Shown here piece after piece: positions 19,960 through 29,194 of a stretch of DNA of 64,000 nt. The notes under the pieces are model-generated. The model searched no databases and was not told the DNA's origin. It saw only the letters and a list, made by a program, of their open reading frames with translations. Source of the stretch: Acanthosepion pharaonis (lineage: Eukaryota; Mollusca; Cephalopoda; Sepiida; Sepiidae); the NCBI GenBank assembly GCA_903632075.3, contig CAHIKZ030005498.1, forward strand, positions 1,822,501 to 1,886,500, written 5' to 3'. Both the position numbers and the translations under genes were made by a program. Each line of letters begins with the position of its first letter. Positions within the stretch are counted from its first letter, which is position 1.

Positions 19960-20357
19960 CGAGCAGGACACTCTGGACTTATAAATATGTTTTTTAGTTT
20001 TTTTTTTCCCGCCAGGTGGATAAATAGCCGTGTCAGACAGACAAAGACTATTGAGTAGAACTATCCAGTCAAATTAGTGTGAATTACTGTGCGTCGATGG
20101 TTTGGATTTAGGATTTAGGACGTTAAGCCGAGCCGTGATACTAACAAGGTATTCACGAGCGGGTCACTCTGGACTTATGAATGTTTTTTTTCTCCACAAG
20201 GTGGATAAATAGCGTTGTCAGACATATTGCAATGATTATTAAGTGACTATTGAGTGGAACTATCCAGTCGAATTAGTGTGAATCACGGTGCATCGATGAT
20301 TTGGGTTTGGATTTAGGACGTTAAGCCGAGTCGTGATACGAACAAGGTATTCACTGA
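19960..20357 (+). repeat. tandem duplication, two units of about 195 bp
   Basis: Copies start near 19963 and 20160. Shared words are CACTCTGGACTTAT, AGGTGGATAAATAGC, CTATCCAGTC(A/G)AATTAG, TGTGAAT, GGACGTTAAGCCGAG and AACAAGGTATTCAC. About 85 percent similar by eye. Confidence 0.85.
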
Positions 20358-20564
20358 AATGGTTAATTATCTTTGGTTGACTTTTTCTTAAGTATTTATT
20401 TGCGGTTGTAAATAAATACTGTTTTATTTGACATTGAAGTCTTGAGTTATACTTAATTATTAACCGTACGTCACAAAAATTTCTTATCGTTAACTATCCC
20501 AAAGATGTATATATACCTATATTTTATGAATTATGCAAAAGCTTTTTATAAGGTTCAACAATTG

Positions 20565-20705
20565 TTTTAAATCTCTATCTATAAAAGACAGAGAGTGTGA
20601 GTGTGTGTGTGTGTGTGTGTGTGACGAATGCACCGCCGCAATTTTCGATGGATTTGCATCAAAAGTTAGCGGAAAGGCCAAGACCGACTTTGCATTTCCC
20701 AACTC
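20565..20705 (+). mobile_element. possible Helitron-like 5' end with GT repeat
   Basis: TCTCTATCTATAAAAGACAG followed by (GT)n and GACGAATGCACCGCCGCAAT. TC-TATATAAAAG starts followed by short repeats resemble Helitron 5' ends, but no CTRR 3' hairpin or Rep/helicase sequence is found. Confidence 0.25.
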
Positions 20706-20774
20706 CCATCGATAGTGGAAATAATTTTTTTCATGCTTCTACGGCAGTTTTAATGTAGTTTGCGGACATTTTCT

Positions 20775-20880
20775 AGTGGCCAGAGTGAGAGCCTATAGCT
20801 GGCTGCCACGAATAGGCAGGAAGATTTTATTGGCCAGCGTGAGAGCCAACAGCTGACTGACACGAATGTTAATTAGTAGG
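20775..20880 (+). repeat. short tandem duplication, about 55 bp
   Basis: TGGCCAG(A/C)GTGAGAGCC...AGCTG(G/A)CTG(C/A)CACGAAT occurs at about 20778 and 20832. Confidence 0.7.
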
Positions 20881-20884
20881 CTAG

Positions 20885-21780
20885 CATGCAAAAAAAAATC
20901 GATTGCTGCATTCGTCACAAGTGGGAAAAATTGAAATCTGCATGGCACTTTATTCCAATTGGCTCATTCGCTTGCTTAAACTCAACGTTGATTCTGATTC
21001 CGCAGAACTGGGTAGGGTGTGAAAAAGTATTTGTTGTTAACATTCTTTTTTCATTCGGTTTTTCCAGTTACGAGTTCTTTTTTAAAGCTGATCGTTTTGT
21101 GTTCATTTTGTTTAGTTCTTTTTTGTAACAGATTAAATGTTTAGTATAGAGCTTAGAAAAAAATTGAAGTGTGAGATAGGCAAGAAGTAAGGCATGTAGC
21201 AACATCAGCACGGCAAAGGGCACTCCTTTAAAGGCAAGGAATGACAACTAACTTAGCAGGAAACCGAGCAATGGATTTAATATAATCTCTAAAACCTCAA
21301 CCTTATGTTACATCCGGTTGCAACACGGGAGAAATTGTAGATAATACTACTCCTGATCATGTGGACGAAACTGCTACAGCTACACTTAAAAAATCATCAC
21401 AGCCTACTGAGCAGGCATAAATAAATAGATAGAAGGTCAGTGATTAGTGGAGATAAGAAAAAGACAAAAGCCGAAAATGTTAGCCCCATTAATAATGTTT
21501 GAATATTAGTCACACCTTCTGGATAGATTAGTATTATATTCTTTGGAGAATAAAGTCGATAAAAAAACGGCAACTATTTAGGGTTCAAATTAATAATTCA
21601 AGCAGTGTAATAAAAAATGTCTGTCATGGATTCGCCGGCTATTAATTTGTGAAAAAAAGGAATCTTTAAAAATAAATTTTTAGGTAGCATCAGAAGAATT
21701 TGGCATTAATCCTCGTTTTAGTGCGTTCGGCTTTTCCCTGGGTAAATTTCGCGATTCTGCGTGGGCCAAAGTTAGCGGGG
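20885..21780. other. mostly unassigned
   Basis: A short frame near 21290-21420 gives PQPYVTSGCNTGEIVDNTTP and later KKSSQPTEQA then a stop. It is not low-complexity, but I cannot assign it. Confidence 0.3.
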
Positions 21781-21831
21781 TGGCCTCTGCTATTCTCTTC
21801 AGCATGGAATGCCTTTCAATGACACTGCACC

Positions 21832-22020
21832 TTGGTTCCGCATTTTCCATCTTGGCCTCTCATCGACCCTATCTACTTGTTGATTGTTATCTGTTTGATT
21901 TCGCCATTTCAGAAGGCGATGTTGAACCTGGTTACCATGAGGGGAAAAGTGGCCCCAAAGATGCATCGGTTTCGAGTGAGGGGAATAACTGAAGAACTTA
22001 GAGATGATGAAGAAACATAA
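21832..22020 (+). other. unassigned short open frame with acceptor-like site
   Basis: The 62-codon frame ends FQKAMLNLVTMRGKVAPKMH, then RFRVRGITEELRDDEET and stop. TTTGATTTCGCCATTTCAG just before AAGGCGATG resembles a splice acceptor, so a terminal exon starting about 21913 is conceivable. No homolog recognised. Confidence 0.2.
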
Positions 22021-22033
22021 GTAGACTGTACAG

Positions 22034-22074
22034 TGTGTGTATGTGTGTGAGCGCGCGCACACACATATACAAAA

Positions 22075-22131
<57 letters not shown>
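22034..22131. repeat. (TG)n, (CA)n and (TA)n microsatellites
   Basis: Compound simple repeat; TA part 22085-22130. Confidence 0.95.
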
Positions 22132-22133
<2 letters not shown>

Positions 22134-22560
22134 CAAAAATCCTTATATGCGATATGATGTTTTAATGTTTAATGTCAACGTCGGACGTTTCGGTCTAATA
22201 GACCATCTTCAGGACATATTCATAAAATATAATTAACATCGACCATATACAATTCAACACGAAAAAGACGATGGACATAAAAGCAATACCAATCCAAACA
22301 GATAACTGAAATCTTATAAAATCAGCGTTCCGTTTAAATATGATCACGTCGGCGATGTTGTGAAAAGATTAATTAATGCTCGACAAGCATACATATAAGT
22401 TTTAGATCAAAATTAAATTCTTTTCGTTTTTCATTCAAAATACTCAAATTTTAGGAATACGTTTTCACAACATCGGCCACGTGACGACGACGTGATCATA
22501 TTTAAACATAAAAACAGCATAATCGCATATTAGGATTTTTGTTTTTTTCAGTGTATTTTT
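22131..22560 (-). mobile_element. foldback element, family HH-B copy 2
   Basis: Outer arms AAATCCTTATATGCGATA... and ...ATCGCATATTAGGATTTTT are inverted. Inner arms GTTTAAATATGATCACGTCG / ACGACGTGATCATATTTAAA and GATGTTGTGAAAA / TTTTCACAACATCGG pair too. The left part matches 9.86-10.08 kb, so copy 2 has gained an inverted right half. The left arm carries the hammerhead-like sequence described separately. No coding capacity. Confidence 0.7.
22171..22223 (-). ncRNA. hammerhead-ribozyme-like motif, family HH-B
   Basis: Minus strand, 5' to 3': helix I strand ATGTC, CTGAAGA, unpaired T, helix II GGTCT-ATT-AGACC, GAA, helix III ACGT-CCG-ACGT, cleavage base T (GUU triplet), helix I strand GACAT. 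All three helices pair perfectly (5, 5 and 4 bp) and the invariant core is intact. The one departure from the textbook core is the extra T between A9 and helix II. Catalysis is inferred, not shown. Confidence 0.6.
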
Positions 22561-22595
22561 CTTTCTACTGTCGGATCTTTATCCATATATTTGCT

Positions 22596-22698
<103 letters not shown>

Positions 22699-22839
22699 AC
22701 AGGTTTCGTCAAATAATTTAAACACGTTCTGTCTACGTATTTTCGATAAGATCCTTTCATATTCGCGAATAAGCTTTTTTTGTGTGGTTATTAAAAGACG
22801 AGAGGAAAACACCGTGTTGACTCTTGTTGTGTTTCTTCC

Positions 22840-22880
22840 GAGTACTTTCGACATAGCATGATGTCATCATCAGGTTATTG
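22840..22880 (-). repeat. hammerhead-like core, GACAT/ATGTC family
   Basis: Minus strand CTGATGA, T, GACAT-CATGCT-ATGTC, GAAA, GTACTCGG. A two-pair helix III (AG..CU) followed by C would be needed, and helix I pairs poorly, so activity is unlikely. A decayed sister, CTGATGACA...TGTCGAAAGTTCTCGG, is at 47.29-47.33 kb. Confidence 0.45.
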
Positions 22881-23104
22881 TTAAATATACAGTAAGTATT
22901 TAGTTTTCATGGTTGTGAAGGACAAAAATTGTTGTGGTCATTCGAAAATTACCATTTTTATATATGGAGTCACGAACAATGTGTCATGGCTGGTTGACAG
23001 ACACCGTTTTTTTAGGGGAGGTAACTATGTATGCTGTAGAAAAGTTCCGGGCTTTAGCAGTTGCTAGATAAAAGATAAAAAACAACTTATTAATGACATG
23101 AAAA

Positions 23105-23212
23105 AGGGTGGTTGGTTCTGCACAAAACCTTCACTACTATAATCAAATATCATGTGCTGGTGTCGGGCTGTCGGTTCCTAGGAATAAACTATCTGCTTGC
23201 TCCTCATACGAT
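23105..23212 (+). mobile_element. SINE family A 3' part
   Basis: GGTTCTGCACAAAACCTTCA, CTACTATAATC and GTGCTGGTGTCGGGCTGTCG match the last 100 bp of the SINE at 30.67-31.08 kb. It runs into (TA)n. Confidence 0.8.
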
Positions 23213-23261
23213 ATATATATATATATCTGTATATATATCATTAGTTATCTCTGTGTGTGTA

Positions 23262-23317
<56 letters not shown>
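23211..23317. repeat. compound (TA)n microsatellite
   Basis: TA tracts of about 20 and 55 bp. Confidence 0.95.
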
Positions 23318-23321
<4 letters not shown>

Positions 23322-23379
23322 GTTTGTATGGGTGTGTATATTGTGTGCGTATCTGTGTATTAGGGTTATGACATTTTTA

Positions 23380-23860
23380 AAAATAATTGATTTCCTCTAT
23401 CGTAATTCGATTAACTTTTGTTAAAAAATAAGGAAGGATTAATTCAGTTTATTTTTTTATTTTTTTTAAATTTCAACCTTCACTCTAAATTTCTAAACTT
23501 ATATTCAAATGTAGTAATATTATGATTTTCTGGTGTCTTCTATAATTATATGGAACCTTCTAGAATCTGTTTTTTTCCTTATTTGTATGTTATGCTACAG
23601 CTATAAACTGCTAAATGCGTTTAGAAATACACAAGTACCCTCCAATTACATCATTAGTAAATTGAAAGATAAAGGTTCTGAAATATTTTAAGATTTTCCC
23701 CTTATTGCACATATGGTAAAATTGAATTTTCGTTTTTTTTTCTTGGGGGGGGGGGTGACCCTTTTTCAAGGGCTAAAGCAAATTAATTTCTTTTTCATTA
23801 TTTTGAACAAATTTTTACATAGGGTTACAAAAAAGTCATGGTCATAAATACGTACGCACT
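23380..23860. other. AT-rich, unassigned
   Basis: Poly-T and a G9 run near 23743-23752. No gene seen. Confidence 0.5.
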
Positions 23861-23867
23861 CCCGCCC

Positions 23868-23898
<31 letters not shown>

Positions 23899-23900
23899 CA
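23868..23900. repeat. (CTAT)n microsatellite
   Basis: About eight copies. Confidence 0.95.
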
Positions 23901-23985
23901 TATATAAGTAAGGGTTTGGTAATGCGTGTGGATATTTCCAAGGAAGATGTAATCCAGAGAGCTCGATATATAAAACCCGAGCAAA

Positions 23986-24140
23986 TATCAATTAAATAAT
24001 TATGAAATAGACAGCCTTAAGTTTCCATGACTATAATTTATTTCCCCATGATGACTCGGGGAAAAATATATTTTCTGGGGAAATAAATTATAGTCATGGA
24101 AACTTAAGGTTCTCTATTTTTTAATTATTTAATTGATATT
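23986..24140. repeat. hairpin-forming inverted repeat, about 63-bp arms
   Basis: Left arm 23986-24048 and right arm 24076-24140 share CTTAAGTTTCCATGACTATA and ATTTATTTCCCC in inverted order. The loop is about 28 bp and contains TGATGACTCGGG. AT-rich and non-coding. Confidence 0.9.
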
Positions 24141-24398
24141 ATGTATAGCTTCTAGCTTAGAACCCGCCCTATTGGGAGGCATTTAAGCTTGCCTTCATTT
24201 AAGCTTGGCCTTCATCACAAGAAAAAGGGAAAAGTAGATGGGATAAAGAACAATAAACTACAAAAGAATTCAAAATTCATTGCTGTATTTAAGTATGGCA
24301 TTTATATTTAAGCTCACCTTTTAAAATTTCAACAATAATTCTTCTGACGAGGCCACTTGAAAAGATGAAAATGTGTGGCACAATGATACACTGACGTT

Positions 24399-24401
<3 letters not shown>

Positions 24402-24455
<54 letters not shown>

Positions 24456-24513
24456 TATTTATGTATAAATATATATTATGTTATTATTTATTTATTTATA
24501 TATATATATATAA
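24402..24513. repeat. (TA)n and (TATT)n microsatellites
   Basis: Simple repeat. Confidence 0.95.
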
Positions 24514-24644
24514 TTTAATTTGTGGGTGTACGGGCATGCATGTATGTTTGCGTTAGCATGAGTGACATCACGACGACATTTTTTCCATCCCACTTCCATA
24601 AAAACACCAATACACGCAACCTACATGAATCCAAAATTTTGAAA

Positions 24645-24772
24645 AAGTTTATCAGTTTGTCTGACGATCGCAAAAGCGGGAAACCCAGGGTCGCACACTC
24701 CCATCAGTCCAACCAAATATGTTAGCCCTATCTCTAATATTGAGCGCTTTCTAATAAGTACCGCGCATAAAT
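24645..24772 (+). ncRNA. family HH-A copy 2 with complete hammerhead-like motif
   Basis: Core at 24653-24700: helix I strand CAGTTTGT, CTGACGA (24661-24667), helix II TCGC-AAAA-GCGG with a U-G closing pair, GAA (24680-24682), helix III ACC-CAG-GGT (24683-24691), cleavage base C at 24692 (GUC triplet), helix I strand GCACACTC. Here helix II can start directly after A9, so no extra base is needed. Helix I has one internal U-C mismatch. The 3' tail ATTGAGCGCTTTCTAATAAG matches 7.81 and 28.56 kb. Structure is read from sequence; activity inferred from the hammerhead consensus. Confidence 0.65.
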
Positions 24773-24789
24773 AATAATATATATAATAT

Positions 24790-24798
24790 ATTCCACAT

Positions 24799-24833
<35 letters not shown>

Positions 24834-24861
24834 TATACATATATATATATATATATATATT
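24790..24861. repeat. (CATA)n-(CA)n-(TA)n microsatellite
   Basis: Tail of the HH-A copy. Confidence 0.95.
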
Positions 24862-25249
24862 CGCCGATCACTACAATATTTGCTTGTTCAAGTCTCGGGT
24901 TAACTGAGTATCTTTTAAATTATCCCTTATAAAACGTTGTCATTTCATGTTTCTTTGTTTTTTGGGTTTTTTTAATCGCTTATACAGACATTAATTTCAG
25001 ATGCGAAAAATGAACACAGTTTGCACAAACATTTTCTACTGTGTCCTTTCGTCTTTCTCTCTTTTGCTCGACCAGTCGCCATAAAAAAATGTTAAATATA
25101 TCGCCATTTTTTAACTCCTTTTTTTCGTTCCTGTTTAACTTTCAATTTTCACTCAATGTCAATTCGATAACAGACCCGTTTTTTGCTCTTCTCCGTCCTT
25201 TTCTCATCATAGATAAGTCATGAGAAAAAGGCATGTAATTTTATTTAAT

Positions 25250-25390
25250 AACATCCTTCGTGCGCATGCGTAGTCGCATCAACGTAAACATTATTTTTAG
25301 TCCGATGAAGTCGTCCAAAACGCGTCATACGAAAACCTTTTCTACTTTGTCATAGATTTACCTAACATAGTTTTAGTAAATACATTTTAT
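25250..25390 (+). repeat. dispersed repeat family H, copy 2
   Basis: TGCGCATGCGTAGTCGCATC, TTAGTCCGATGAAGTCGTCC, AAAACGCGTCATACGAAAAC and TTTGTCATAGATTT. Matches 9.42-9.54 kb (inverted) and 29.02-29.13 kb. Confidence 0.6.
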
Positions 25391-25454
25391 GTCGGAATTT
25401 TTTTAGATGAGGAATCATTTTATTGTATAACATTTCAAACCAGCCTACACATCT

Positions 25455-26745
25455 CGGTTGTTAGACTCACATCCTACATAGCCCAGAGGATAGAATGGCT
25501 GAAATCTAAGTACAGGGCGTGGCAAAAATGCCTCCCAAATATACCTTTCAGGGATATATTCCACATAACGGGAAAACATTAGTGACAAAGTTGCCTTCAA
25601 CTAGCTAATGTTTTACCATTATGTGAGGACTATTTCTGGTCGCTTTGGACGTCTCGATAGCATTTGACAAGGTTTCAATATTTCTGGCCGCTTTGGACAT
25701 CTCGAAGGCACTCGAAAAGGTTTCAAGTATTTCTGGCCGCTTTGGACATCGCGAAGGCATTTGACAAGGTTTCAAGTACGACTGGCCACTTTGGACATCT
25801 CGAAGGCACTTGACAAGGTTTCAAGTATTTTTGTACGAATTTTTGATCTGATTCAGTCATTCTTATCAAATCACCAAATGAATGTCGTCCTGAACGACCA
25901 CTCTTTCTAGGTCTTTCTGTACTAATGTAGGTATCGTTCCAGGCTTTATCCTTAGACCTACACTGTTTCTAATTTTCATCAATGACCTTTTTGATGGCGA
26001 CATATCTCAATTCGGTATCTATGCTGATGATACTACTATTTAATCGTGTTTTCATAGTATGTCTGATCAGTCCGATAAAGTCAAATTAGTAGAGAATCTA
26101 AAAAAATGACATACAATCTACTGTCAATGGCTTATTAATTTTGACGATTCCAAACCGAAACTCCACCCTATTAATCATCTGAGCGATCCGTTTTTACCTT
26201 CCACCAGTATGGCGGATGCTAACTTCCAAGTAAGTGACCTGTTGCGTCTTCTCGGGCTAAAGTTTTCCACTGACGTGAAGTGGGAAGATTGAATCAATCG
26301 CTAGGTGTGTTGCTTGAAAAGTTGCTTCACTATGACGTGCAAGACATTTTTTTTTCTCTGCAGGAATCTATCTTTTAAATTTATAAGTCTCCGATTCGTC
26401 CATGCATTAAACAGTTTTGCTACATCTGGCCTGGTGCTCCTGCTATACATTTAGAGATTCTTGAACAAATCCAAAGAATCTGCGATGTTTTTTGGCCTTG
26501 GCATGGCATCTAGCCATCAGTCTTTTGCCACTGTTGTAATCTTGCTTCCCTGTGTCTTTTTTTATAAATACTTTGATGGTAGATATTTTGACGATATTTT
26601 CTCTATGATACCAAGACTTTATGAATTTAAGCGCAGTACTCGATTGACAGCTAGGTCTCGTCATTTTACTGCTGAAATGCCTAGATGTAACCGAAAGTTT
26701 AGTTTCTTCCTTGTATTTTATCAAGAATCTCTAAATACACTGTAG
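25455..26745 (+). pseudogene. degenerate LINE RT (CR1/Jockey-type ORF2)
   Basis: Reverse transcriptase remnants in order: motif A LDVSIAFDKV (25640-25675) followed by three tandem copies; then LIQSFLSNHQMNVVLND; motif B region GIVPGF..RPTLFLIFINDLF; catalytic YADDTTI at 26020-26040; LLRLLGLKFSTDVKW; IYKSPIRP-like block; CNLASLCLFYKYFDGR and SMIPRLYEFKRSTRL. Multiple stops and frameshifts and no 5' endonuclease domain, so it is dead and 5'-truncated. Same lineage as the fragments at 3.9 and 15.8 kb. Confidence 0.85.
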
Positions 26746-26751
26746 GAGCAC

Positions 26752-26945
<194 letters not shown>

Positions 26946-26999
26946 TATTAAAAAAAACAAATATAGAGGTTATTGATTTAAATATATAAGAATACATCT

Positions 27000-27255
27000 T
27001 CATAAACAATTTCAATAAGGTACACTAACCCCGAATCTGTATATGAATGATATGATCCCTGTTTATAAATTCCAGTTTCATAAGGTTTTTTTTTTTACTT
27101 TTACAAGCTTTCGTCTGTTCCTACAGACATCTTCAGGTTTTGGAAATAGATTTTGTTCTTGTTTTTACTTCTCGGTAATAAGAGGACAACGAAAATAGAG
27201 ATGTAATCCGATAAAAATGCTATGAGAAATGTTATAATTTTGGAACGTATTATTT
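27000..27255 (+). repeat. third copy of the 4.3-4.9 kb family, with hammerhead-like core
   Basis: ACTAACCCCGAATCTGTATA, CCCTGTTTATAAATTCCAGT and ACAAGCTTTCGTCTGTTCCT match the foldback arms. The minus strand reads CTGAAGA, T, GTCTGT-AGGA-ACAGAC, GAAA (27135-27110). It continues with TAATAAGAGGACAACGAAAA, matching 4.68-4.74 kb inverted. Helix III is not evident. Confidence 0.65.
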
Positions 27256-27279
27256 TGCATTCAAGTTATTCAAAATTTT

Positions 27280-27690
27280 TACAGCGACTGAATTTTATTG
27301 GCATTTCTTTTAATGTTCGAAGTATTCATTTCACTTGATATTAATTTTCTTTTAATGTATTTTAAAATGTATATCTTCAGTCTGAAGTCATTCATATTCC
27401 TTCGTATCTGTCTTGGGCTGCAAATCTGATATTCTCTCTGAGATTTTCTAATGTCTATGGATGTTAGTCTTCCATTTAGTATTAAAGACAAAACCATTTT
27501 CATAATTTTTTTTACGATTTCCAAAGCTATTAACTTGCACTGTCTAACTCTGATATTAATATCCTTTGATTTTGGTTTCTTGGAGACAAAATTCTTCGAT
27601 TTTATAACTTTCACACTCTCGAGCCAGTGATTCCTGCCTTTCATTTTTCACAAGTCCTCTAACATTAAATGTCCCATAGGTAAAAATCTT
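27280..27690 (-). pseudogene. RTE-type LINE endonuclease domain fragment
   Basis: On the minus strand from about 27685: GTFNVRGLVKNERQESLARE then EFCLQETKIKG, the start of an APE-type endonuclease domain (N..G...and QETK motifs; the E of QET is catalytic in the family). Further on, NGFVFNTKWKTNIH and ISERISDLQ-like segments follow in other frames. Upstream and downstream parts of ORF2 are missing. Probably from the same family as the RT pieces at 43 and 49 kb. Confidence 0.75.
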
Positions 27691-27844
27691 TATATGCAAT
27701 TGGTGGCTTTAACAATATTTTAAAGAATTAGGTACTAACTTTTAACAGTTAATAACCGGTGAAGTCATTACCTTCTCTGCCAAAGTTGTATTGATCGCCA
27801 AAAATCTATTTTATGAACACACATTCATACACTGATGAGACACT

Positions 27845-27970
27845 TCGACATGGTGTGATGGTTAACAAGCTTTTTTCGCTAGAACAATTAGAAGTGTGTA
27901 GTGAGTTAGATTCTCACTGGGTGCTCTAAACTTTCGGCTTTGTCTCACATTTAAGCAACGCTTAGAAATC
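27845..27970 (+). mobile_element. tRNA-derived SINE family B, copy 1
   Basis: A box TGGTGTGATGGTTAACAAG and B-box-like GAGTTAGATTCTCACTGG, then TTCGGCTTTGTCTCACATTT and AAGCAACGCTTAGAA. The same order occurs at 28.4 kb and, inverted, at 44.1 and 57.4 kb. Confidence 0.75.
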
Positions 27971-27975
27971 ATTTG

Positions 27976-28100
27976 GTCACTTGGACGTTGTGTAATGGCA
28001 AGTTTGATCGCTACAATAATTACGACTGGGTTGTGAGTTCGATCATCACTTGATGCGTTAGGCTTCCGGCTTTGTGCCACATCTAAGCTACGCTAATGTT
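27976..28100 (+). mobile_element. SINE family B, copy 2 in tandem
   Basis: TTGTGTAATGGCAAGTTTGA then GAGTTCGATCATCACT and TTCCGGCTTTGTGCCACATC. Head-to-tail with copy 1, so either a dimeric SINE or one inserted in the tail of another. Confidence 0.7.
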
Positions 28101-28299
28101 CAAATATAAATCCTACAGTTGAACTCACAGTTGAAAAACAAATAACGATGTTGCGTTTTTAATTTGAAATTGTTTCTATTAAATAATCTCGTGATTCAGG
28201 GTTTTACTTATATTTTAGTAATAATGTTTGCTAAAATTCGGTTAAATTTAATATACGTTAAATTATATAATGTTACGTATGATATTTGCTTTTATATAT

Positions 28300-28301
28300 A
28301 T

Positions 28302-28383
<82 letters not shown>
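28300..28383. repeat. (TA)n microsatellite
   Basis: About 80 bp, abutting the SINE B head. Confidence 0.97.
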
Positions 28384-28385
<2 letters not shown>

Positions 28386-28515
28386 CTCGAATTGGTGTAA
28401 TGGTTAGCAAGCTTGTCTTGCTAGAACATATTACTACTGAGTAGTGAGTTCAATTCTCACTGGGTGCTCCATATTTCCGGCCTTGTGCCACATCTAAGCA
28501 GCGCTTAGAAAATCA
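28384..28515 (+). mobile_element. SINE family B, copy 3
   Basis: ATTGGTGTAATGGTTAGCAA (A box), GAGTTCAATTCTCACTGG (B box), TCCGGCCTTGTGCCACATCT, AAGCAGCGCTTAGAA. Best-preserved family B copy; both ends touch (TA)n. Confidence 0.8.
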
Positions 28516-28516
28516 T

Positions 28517-28518
<2 letters not shown>

Positions 28519-28550
<32 letters not shown>
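28519..28550. repeat. (TA)n microsatellite
   Basis: Between SINE B and HH-A copy 3. Confidence 0.95.
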
Positions 28551-28555
<5 letters not shown>

Positions 28556-28680
28556 GTGTTTATTAGAAAGCTCTCAATATCAGTGATAGAGCTAATATAT
28601 TTAGTTGTATTGATATGAATTTGCCACTGTGGATTTTCCGCTTATGCGATGCTCAGTCAAACTCTATATCTAACGATATA
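28551..28680 (-). repeat. family HH-A copy 3, ribozyme motif decayed
   Basis: Minus strand has AGTTTGA, CTGAGCA (G8 of the core replaced by C), ATCGC-ATAA-GCG, GAAA, ATCCACAGTGG and the ATTGAG..CTTTCTAATAAACACC tail. Core mutation should abolish activity. Confidence 0.6.
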
Positions 28681-29004
28681 GATTTGTGTATATCAAGAAC
28701 AATATTTGGGGAAAATGTATGACAAATTGTACAAAAAAAAAAAAAAGTTTTTTTGCGATGCGTTTCTCTCCCCAGAAGTTCATCAGACTAAATTTTGTAA
28801 ACTTACTGCGACTATACATGTGCAGGAACGAAGGATACTGGAAATTTTATTTTTCATTTATTTATTTTTTAGCTAGACGATTTCATTTAGATTCTTTTTT
28901 TTTTATTTTTCCTACAGTATTTCACCATTCCTGGCAGAACTTATATTACCACGGTGTGGGATATCAACTAATAATAAATAAGTAAAATTAAATTCAAATT
29001 TAAA

Positions 29005-29130
29005 ATTCCCAGCATCCCTGGTTCGTGCGCATGTGTAGTCGCACCAACATTACAAATTTAGACCTGCAAAGATCTAAAGGACGAAACGTGTCACAAGAAA
29101 ATGTTTTCCTCTTTGTCATACTGTTGTGGT
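29005..29130 (+). repeat. dispersed repeat family H, copy 3
   Basis: GTGCGCATGTGTAGTCGCAC, GACCTGCAAAGATCTAAAGG, ACGAAACGTGTCAC. Matches 25.25-25.39 kb. Confidence 0.6.
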
Positions 29131-29194
29131 GTCCTCCCTCTCAAGAATCTGTTGGACTCTTCCGCTTACTATAAGATTAGTAGGAGAGAAGGCC

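Noticed and set aside
27280..27690. Host gene on the minus strand at 27.3-27.6 kb
   Set aside because: The alternative frame shows the endonuclease signature of an RTE LINE (NVRGL, QETK); the ATG frame is a shifted reading of it.
28384..28515. Functional tRNA gene
   Set aside because: A and B boxes are present but the acceptor stem does not pair, and several diverged copies with a shared 3' extension show it is a SINE.
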